From Mailhella massiliensis (lineage in GTDB: Bacteria > Desulfobacterota > Desulfovibrionia > Desulfovibrionales > Desulfovibrionaceae), in the NCBI RefSeq assembly GCF_020741395.1, contig NZ_DYZA01000213.1:1-10886 (forward strand): DNA of 10,886 nucleotides, in the 5' to 3' direction. This document shows positions 7,674 to 10,886 of the stretch, piece after piece. Both the position numbers and the translations under genes were made by a program. Within the stretch, counting starts at the first letter, position 1. The number at the start of each line of letters is the position of its first letter. The notes beneath the pieces were generated by a model that worked only from the letters and a program-made list of their open reading frames with translations, had not been told where the DNA came from and did no database searches.

Positions 7674-8042
7674 ATGACTACGTTCGACCATGTCCACATC
7701 TGCTGCACTGACCTGAACGCCATGATCGAGTTCTGGAAAAGTGCCTTCGGAGCAGAATTTGTGCGTCTGCGCAAGTTCGGCACGGCCGACGGCGCCGTGC
7801 TCACCCTTGCGGGCACGCAGATCTTCCTGAAAGAAATCCCCGAAGGCTCTCCCATGCCCGATGCTTCCGCCTGCGGCGTCAACCACCTCGGCGTGCGCGT
7901 GGACGACCCCAACGCCATGGCCGAAACCCTTGTGGGGAAATTCGGCGGCCGCCTGCTCAACAAGGCCAGCGACGACTACTCCTTCGTCTCCGTCCCCGGA
8001 GGCCTCACCTTCGAGCTTATGCGCACAGGAGCCGATATCTAG
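7674..8042 (+). CDS. VOC-family (glyoxalase/epimerase fold) metalloprotein
   Basis: A small 122-residue protein of the vicinal-oxygen-chelate superfamily, which includes glyoxalase I, methylmalonyl-CoA epimerase and dioxygenases. It begins FDHVHICCTDL and has two beta-alpha-beta-beta-beta halves. Likely metal ligands are His6 (or His8), Gln49 in GTQIFL, His71 in GVNHLGVRVDD and Glu114 in LTFELM, one from each expected strand. The length fits a single-domain VOC protein acting as a homodimer in the cytoplasm. The ATG follows GTGAGGGA with normal spacing. It lies 179 bp after hom on the same strand and is followed 22 bp later by a strong terminator, so it may be the last gene of that unit or have its own promoter. 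The reaction cannot be assigned; a role in methylglyoxal or acyl-CoA metabolism is possible but not shown. Confidence 0.85.
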   Translation: MTTFDHVHICCTDLNAMIEFWKSAFGAEFVRLRKFGTADGAVLTLAGTQIFLKEIPEGSPMPDASACGVNHLGVRVDDPNAMAETLVGKFGGRLLNKASDDYSFVSVPGGLTFELMRTGADI

Positions 8043-8064
8043 GTTCTTCCCTCCGCATCCTCGT

Positions 8065-8103
8065 GCCCGCTTCAGAGTCATAACTCTCTGGAGCGGGCTT
8101 TTT
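8065..8103 (+). terminator. Rho-independent terminator after the VOC gene
   Basis: GCCCGCTTCAGAG (8065-8077) pairs with CTCTGGAGCGGGC (8086-8098) over 13 bp with one G-U pair and an 8-nt loop, directly followed by TTTTT (8099-8103). It lies 22 nt after the VOC stop codon and separates the amino-acid genes from the dehydratase-like pair. Confidence 0.92.
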
Positions 8104-8267
8104 CTGCTTCCCCAGGGAAGTCCGGCTGCATCCCGGCCGAGTCCACACAGCCCCGTGTTCTGCCCCTTTTCCTGCCGCACAACTCCGCCCCCCGGATCCG
8201 CCGGATATCAACCTCCTCCTTCTTTGGAGGGAACATTACCCCCGCTGTCATGGAAGGTATTTTTCAT

Positions 8268-8296
8268 TTGCCAAAAAGGACTGCGGATTTTATATT
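8268..8296 (+). promoter_or_regulatory. Sigma70-type promoter for the activator/dehydratase-like pair
   Basis: TTGCCA (8268-8273) and TATATT (8291-8296) each match the consensus at five of six bases with an ideal 17-bp spacer. Transcription would start near 8303, about 310 nt before the activator gene ATG. It lies in a locally AT-rich stretch after the VOC terminator. The 160 bp between terminator and promoter show no gene. Confidence 0.65.
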
Positions 8297-8346
8297 CAAC
8301 ACTGTTTCATTCTCATCCCCTCCCTCGTCTCCCTTTTGAGGATACC

Positions 8347-8409
8347 ATGCCCGCATCTTTCCGCCCCTTCTTCATGTCCCTTCAGGATCGCGCCATCCGC
8401 TTCACCTGA
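8347..8409 (+). CDS. Possible 20-residue leader peptide upstream of the yjiL-like gene
   Basis: An ATG at 8347 is preceded by TGAGGA with 4-nt spacing, an excellent ribosome site, about 45 nt after the predicted transcription start. The ORF runs 20 codons to a TGA at 8407. Four of its residues are Phe and four are Arg, with no consecutive run of one amino acid like the classic attenuators. It resembles no protein I know. A longer frame through the leader has poor codon use and is not preferred. The case rests on position and ribosome site only. Confidence 0.3.
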   Translation: MPASFRPFFMSLQDRAIRFT

Positions 8410-8422
8410 AGTCACACATGGC

Positions 8423-8592
8423 CGGAGCGGGCGCTTCAGGGAGCCTGAGGACGGCTCTTCGCTGATCCTCGTTTCCTCTCCTCCACCCGCTCCGCAGCCC
8501 TCGGCAGGTCTTGCCGGGAAAACGGTTTTGCCGCCGTCTCCGGGAAGTCCACGTCCATGCCCCTTTTCCGGGGCCGCACCAGTACGGGCCCC
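8423..8592 (+). promoter_or_regulatory. Structured 5' leader of the yjiL-yjiM-like operon
   Basis: Several stems can be drawn between the short ORF and the activator start. CGGAGCGGG (8423-8431) pairs perfectly with CCCGCTCCG (8486-8494). Inside it, CTTCAGG (8434-8440) pairs with CCTGAGG (8444-8450) around GAG. CTCGGCAG (8500-8507) pairs with TTGCCGGG (8511-8518), with G-U pairs. GGGGCC (8570-8575) pairs with GGCCCC (8587-8592), eight bases before the AGAGGA ribosome site. I do not recognise a known riboswitch, and none of the stems has a terminator T tract. Such stems are easy to find in GC-rich DNA, so this is a candidate only. Confidence 0.3.
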
Positions 8593-8611
8593 ATCGCCCA
8601 GAGGAAACACC

Positions 8612-9406
8612 ATGTTCACAGTCGGAGTGGATATCGGCTCCGTTGCCGCAAAAGCCGTTGTTTACGATACTGCAAGCCGGACGGTTGCCGGCATGGCCCT
8701 TCAGCCCACGGGCTGGAATCCGAAGGCTGCGGGAGAAGAAGTACTCCAGAAAGCCTGTGCCGCAGCAGGGATCAGAGAACCGGACTATATCGTAGCCACG
8801 GGCTACGGCCGCGTATCCCTGCCTTTCGCCCACAAGTCGACCACGGAAATCACCTGCCATGCTGCGGGAGCCGTACGTCTCTTTCCCCATACCCGTGTGG
8901 TGCTCGACATAGGAGGACAGGACAGCAAAGTCATCCGTACAGATGCCGACGGTTCCGTACAGGATTTTCTCATGAACGACAAATGCGCCGCAGGCACGGG
9001 GCGCTTTCTGCAGGTGCTTTCCGGTATCCTCAATCAGGATCTCGAAGGGCTCAACGCTCTGGCCATGCAGGGTACGCCCGCCCCTATTTCCAGTATGTGC
9101 GCCGTGTTCGCCGAAACGGAAATCGTCGGCCTGCTGGCCAGAGGGACTCCGCCGGCCGATATCGCCGCTGGCGTCCTTGTTTCCATTGCACGCCGGATGC
9201 GCGCCCTTGCATCCCGCATCCCCATGGCAGGGGAATGTACCTTTACCGGGGGACTCGCCGTCAGCGCCGCGTTCGGCAATATCCTCTCCCGGGAACTCGG
9301 AGTCCCCATCAACATTCCCGACCATCCGCAGCACACCGGAGCTTTCGGCGCCGCCATTCTGGCCGAAACCTGGCTCAACAGAGCCCGGAAAAGGAGTGAA
9401 GTATGA
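8612..9406 (+). CDS. yjiL: BadF/HgdC-type ATPase activator (YjiL-like reductase of a double-cubane cluster protein)
   Basis: An ASKHA-fold ATPase of 264 residues in the 2-hydroxyacyl-CoA dehydratase activator family. As a homodimer with one bridging 4Fe-4S cluster it uses ATP hydrolysis to push a low-potential electron onto its partner protein. Nucleotide-binding segments are VGVDIGSVAAKAVV (4-17), VVLDIGGQDSKVI (96-108) and FTGGLA (211-216). The cluster cysteines are Cys125 in NDKCAAGTGRFLQ and Cys163 in SSMCAVFAETEI, both at conserved family positions. The ATG at 8612 follows AGAGGA with 6-nt spacing and matches the family N-terminus; the same frame is open further upstream but looks non-coding. 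Its stop overlaps the next start as ATGA, indicating translational coupling with the partner. The length and single-partner context resemble E. coli YjiL and the double-cubane protein reductase. The symbol is by resemblance. Confidence 0.9.
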   Translation: MFTVGVDIGSVAAKAVVYDTASRTVAGMALQPTGWNPKAAGEEVLQKACAAAGIREPDYIVATGYGRVSLPFAHKSTTEITCHAAGAVRLFPHTRVVLDIGGQDSKVIRTDADGSVQDFLMNDKCAAGTGRFLQVLSGILNQDLEGLNALAMQGTPAPISSMCAVFAETEIVGLLARGTPPADIAAGVLVSIARRMRALASRIPMAGECTFTGGLAVSAAFGNILSRELGVPINIPDHPQHTGAFGAAILAETWLNRARKRSEV

Positions 9407-10533
9407 ATTATGCCAGTCTCGACCGTTTCTATGAAGTGACCGACAAAAACGTCCTTGCCCTTCAGGAAGCCAAAGCGGCGGGAAAAAAAGTCGTAGGCCA
9501 GTACTGCATCTATTCCCCCCTCGAAATTCCCCTGGCCGCCGGAGCCGTGCCCGTCTCCCTATGCGGTACCAAAAACGACTCCATACCGCCTGCCGAGGCC
9601 GTGCTGCCCCGAAGCCTCTGCCCCCTCATCAAGAGCAGCTTCGGCTTTGCCCTTCAAGACAGCTGCCCCTATCTTGCCGCTTCCGATATCGTCGTGGCCG
9701 ACACTACCTGCGACGGAAAGAAGAAAATGTATGAGCTGCTCGGCAAGTATAAGCCCGTCATGCTGCTTCAGCTCCCCCATGTACAGGATGGTGACGCGCT
9801 CTCCTACTGGCGCGGCCAGTATGGCAAGCTCCAGGAACGCCTGGAAAAAGATCTCGGCACGACCATCACTCCCTTGAAGCTGAAGGAAGCCATGCGCCTC
9901 TGCAACCGCCTCCGCCTCGCGTTGAAGGAGGTGCTCGACCTTGCCAGGCTCGACCCTTCTCCCCTTAACGGCATGCAGATGCTGAACATCTGCTTCCGCG
10001 CATCCTTCATGCCCGATTACGAACAGGCCATTGCCATGCTTCAGGATATTGCCGCCGAAGTGAAGGCCTCCTGTATCAAAGCCCCCAGAGACGAAGCGCG
10101 CATCATTGTGACCGGAGTTCCGGCGGGCATGGGATCGCACAAAGTCATACAGCTCCTGGAAGACTGCGGCGCCTGCGTGGTATGCCTCGACAACTGCAGC
10201 GGCTATAAAAAAGTGCGCCTTATGATCGACGAAGAAGCCGACCCGCTCACGGCTCTGGCAAAACGCTATCTGGATACGCCCTGCGCCGTCATGTCACCCA
10301 ACCCCAACCGCTATGCCGTACTGGAGCAGCTGGTGGAGAACTTCAAGGCCCATGCCGTCGTCGATCTGACCTGGCAGGGCTGTCAGACCTACGACGTGGA
10401 ATCCTTCTCTCTCAAAAAATTCATCCGTGAAGAACTGGATATTCCCTTCCTGCAAATCGTAACCGATTACTCCCCCGCCGATACCGAACAACTCAAGGTG
10501 CGCGTGGAAGCCTTCCTGGAAATGATACGCTGA
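9403..10533 (+). CDS. yjiM: Single-subunit 2-hydroxyacyl-CoA dehydratase-like protein (YjiM / double-cubane cluster protein type)
   Basis: A 376-residue member of the HgdB/FldC/BcrC superfamily, the acceptor of the activator encoded just upstream. Family landmarks are GQYCIYSPLEIPLAAGAVPV (Cys35), SLCGT (Cys54), SLCPLIKSSFGF (Cys73), DSCPY (Cys88), TTCDGKKKMYELL (Cys103), LDNCSGYKK (Cys265) and WQGCQTYDVES (Cys327). As I remember E. coli YjiM, all seven of these cysteines are shared with it. More cysteines cluster in a DCGACVVCLDNC stretch (255-265). In the double-cubane cluster proteins, a homodimer holds an 8Fe-9S cluster and, when charged by its ATPase, reduces small molecules such as acetylene. 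True dehydratases of this superfamily have two different subunits; no second subunit gene is present here. The start overlaps the activator stop by four bases. The physiological substrate is unknown. Confidence 0.88.
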   Translation: MNYASLDRFYEVTDKNVLALQEAKAAGKKVVGQYCIYSPLEIPLAAGAVPVSLCGTKNDSIPPAEAVLPRSLCPLIKSSFGFALQDSCPYLAASDIVVADTTCDGKKKMYELLGKYKPVMLLQLPHVQDGDALSYWRGQYGKLQERLEKDLGTTITPLKLKEAMRLCNRLRLALKEVLDLARLDPSPLNGMQMLNICFRASFMPDYEQAIAMLQDIAAEVKASCIKAPRDEARIIVTGVPAGMGSHKVIQLLEDCGACVVCLDNCSGYKKVRLMIDEEADPLTALAKRYLDTPCAVMSPNPNRYAVLEQLVENFKAHAVVDLTWQGCQTYDVESFSLKKFIREELDIPFLQIVTDYSPADTEQLKVRVEAFLEMIR

Positions 10534-10886
10534 CCTGTGCGGAAAAAGCGCTCCTGCAACGGGCAGCGCTCACCGCCCCTCTCCTCTAGATATCAGCAGC
10601 TCCCGCCCCGCAGTCAGGATGGGCGGCACCACAGGAAAACGCCCGTCCTGTTGCGATCCCTCCCGCTCCAAACTTTTACTGCGGGAACCCCGTATCGAAA
10701 GCCGTCCATACCGAAAAGCTTCCCCACAAGCCCGTGCATCGCACGATCTTTCCCTGTATCACAGAAGAAGCTCCGCCTTGCGGTTCCTGCCCGCATCCCT
10801 CCGCACAGCGTTTTCCCGTCTCGACAACGGCGCCTTATACGAAACGCATTGTCCCATCTTACCGGATATTAAGGCAGCATCTTTTT
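10534..10886. other. Gene-poor 353-bp tail with one long hairpin
   Basis: No open frame here has a convincing ribosome site, family match or codon use like its neighbours. The longest plus-strand frame (from a GTG at 10537) is rich in Ser, Pro and Arg, as expected of a non-coding frame. CAGGATGGGCG (10615-10625) pairs with CGCCCGTCCTG (10640-10650) over 11 bp with one G-T pair and a 14-nt loop, without a T tract. A minus-strand frame is open from the right edge to a TGA at 10759-10761, but only 42 codons are visible and I do not recognise it. Confidence 0.6.
10543..10570 (-). terminator. Possible minus-strand terminator facing the 3' end of the yjiM-like gene
   Basis: AGCGCT (10547-10552) and AGCGCT (10565-10570) form a 6-bp stem with a 12-nt loop. 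On the minus strand the stem runs into TTTTT (10547-10543). It begins ten bases after the yjiM-like stop. It would end transcription arriving from the right, suggesting a convergent transcript; on the plus strand it has no T tract. The stem is short and the loop large. Confidence 0.35.

Noticed and set aside
8336..8611. N-terminal extension of the activator frame by 92 codons
   Set aside because: The extension is rich in Pro and Ser, unlike any activator family member. The ATG at 8612 has a strong AGAGGA site and gives the standard N-terminus VGVDIGS.
10537..10872. A 111-codon plus-strand frame from a GTG after the yjiM-like gene
   Set aside because: It has no ribosome site, a Ser/Pro/Arg-rich composition, and codon use unlike the neighbouring genes.

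Overview
The window is high-GC, densely packed bacterial chromosome. The gene content points to an anaerobic deltaproteobacterium of the Desulfovibrionaceae type (Desulfovibrio, Bilophila, Mailhella or similar). The clues are an AlaC-like aminotransferase beside a homoserine dehydrogenase, a three-module SH3b1/SH3b2/NlpC-P60 lipoprotein of the kind known from Desulfovibrio, and an oxygen-sensitive 2-hydroxyacyl-CoA dehydratase-type iron-sulfur pair. The genus is inferred. No rRNA, tRNA, CRISPR array, transposase or integrase is visible.

Left third (1-4565, minus strand): three genes are read right to left with almost no gaps: a RecD2-type DNA helicase, an NlpC/P60 peptidoglycan endopeptidase lipoprotein, and an MtaB-type tRNA methylthiotransferase whose C-terminus runs off the left edge. 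The stop and start codons overlap or nearly touch, so this looks like one transcription unit with unrelated functions.

Divergent spacer (4566-4872): about 300 bp with a plus-strand promoter candidate, a minus-strand terminator-like hairpin just upstream of recD2, and an imperfect 22-bp direct repeat.

Middle (4873-8103, plus strand): an alaC-like aminotransferase and a homoserine dehydrogenase with a C-terminal ACT domain probably form an amino-acid biosynthesis pair. A small VOC (glyoxalase-fold) protein follows and ends at a clear rho-independent terminator. The ACT domain of the homoserine dehydrogenase carries an in-frame 24-bp tandem duplication that lengthens one loop by eight residues.

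Right third (8104-10533, plus strand): a good sigma70-like promoter opens a leader of about 310 nt with a 20-codon ORF and several possible stems. It leads into two translationally coupled genes, a BadF/HgdC-type ATPase activator and a single-subunit HgdB-like protein. Together they resemble E. coli YjiL-YjiM and the double-cubane cluster protein systems. This pair and its leader are the most interesting part of the window: an ATP-driven low-potential electron-transfer system with no second dehydratase subunit or CoA-transferase alongside. The last 353 bp hold no convincing gene.
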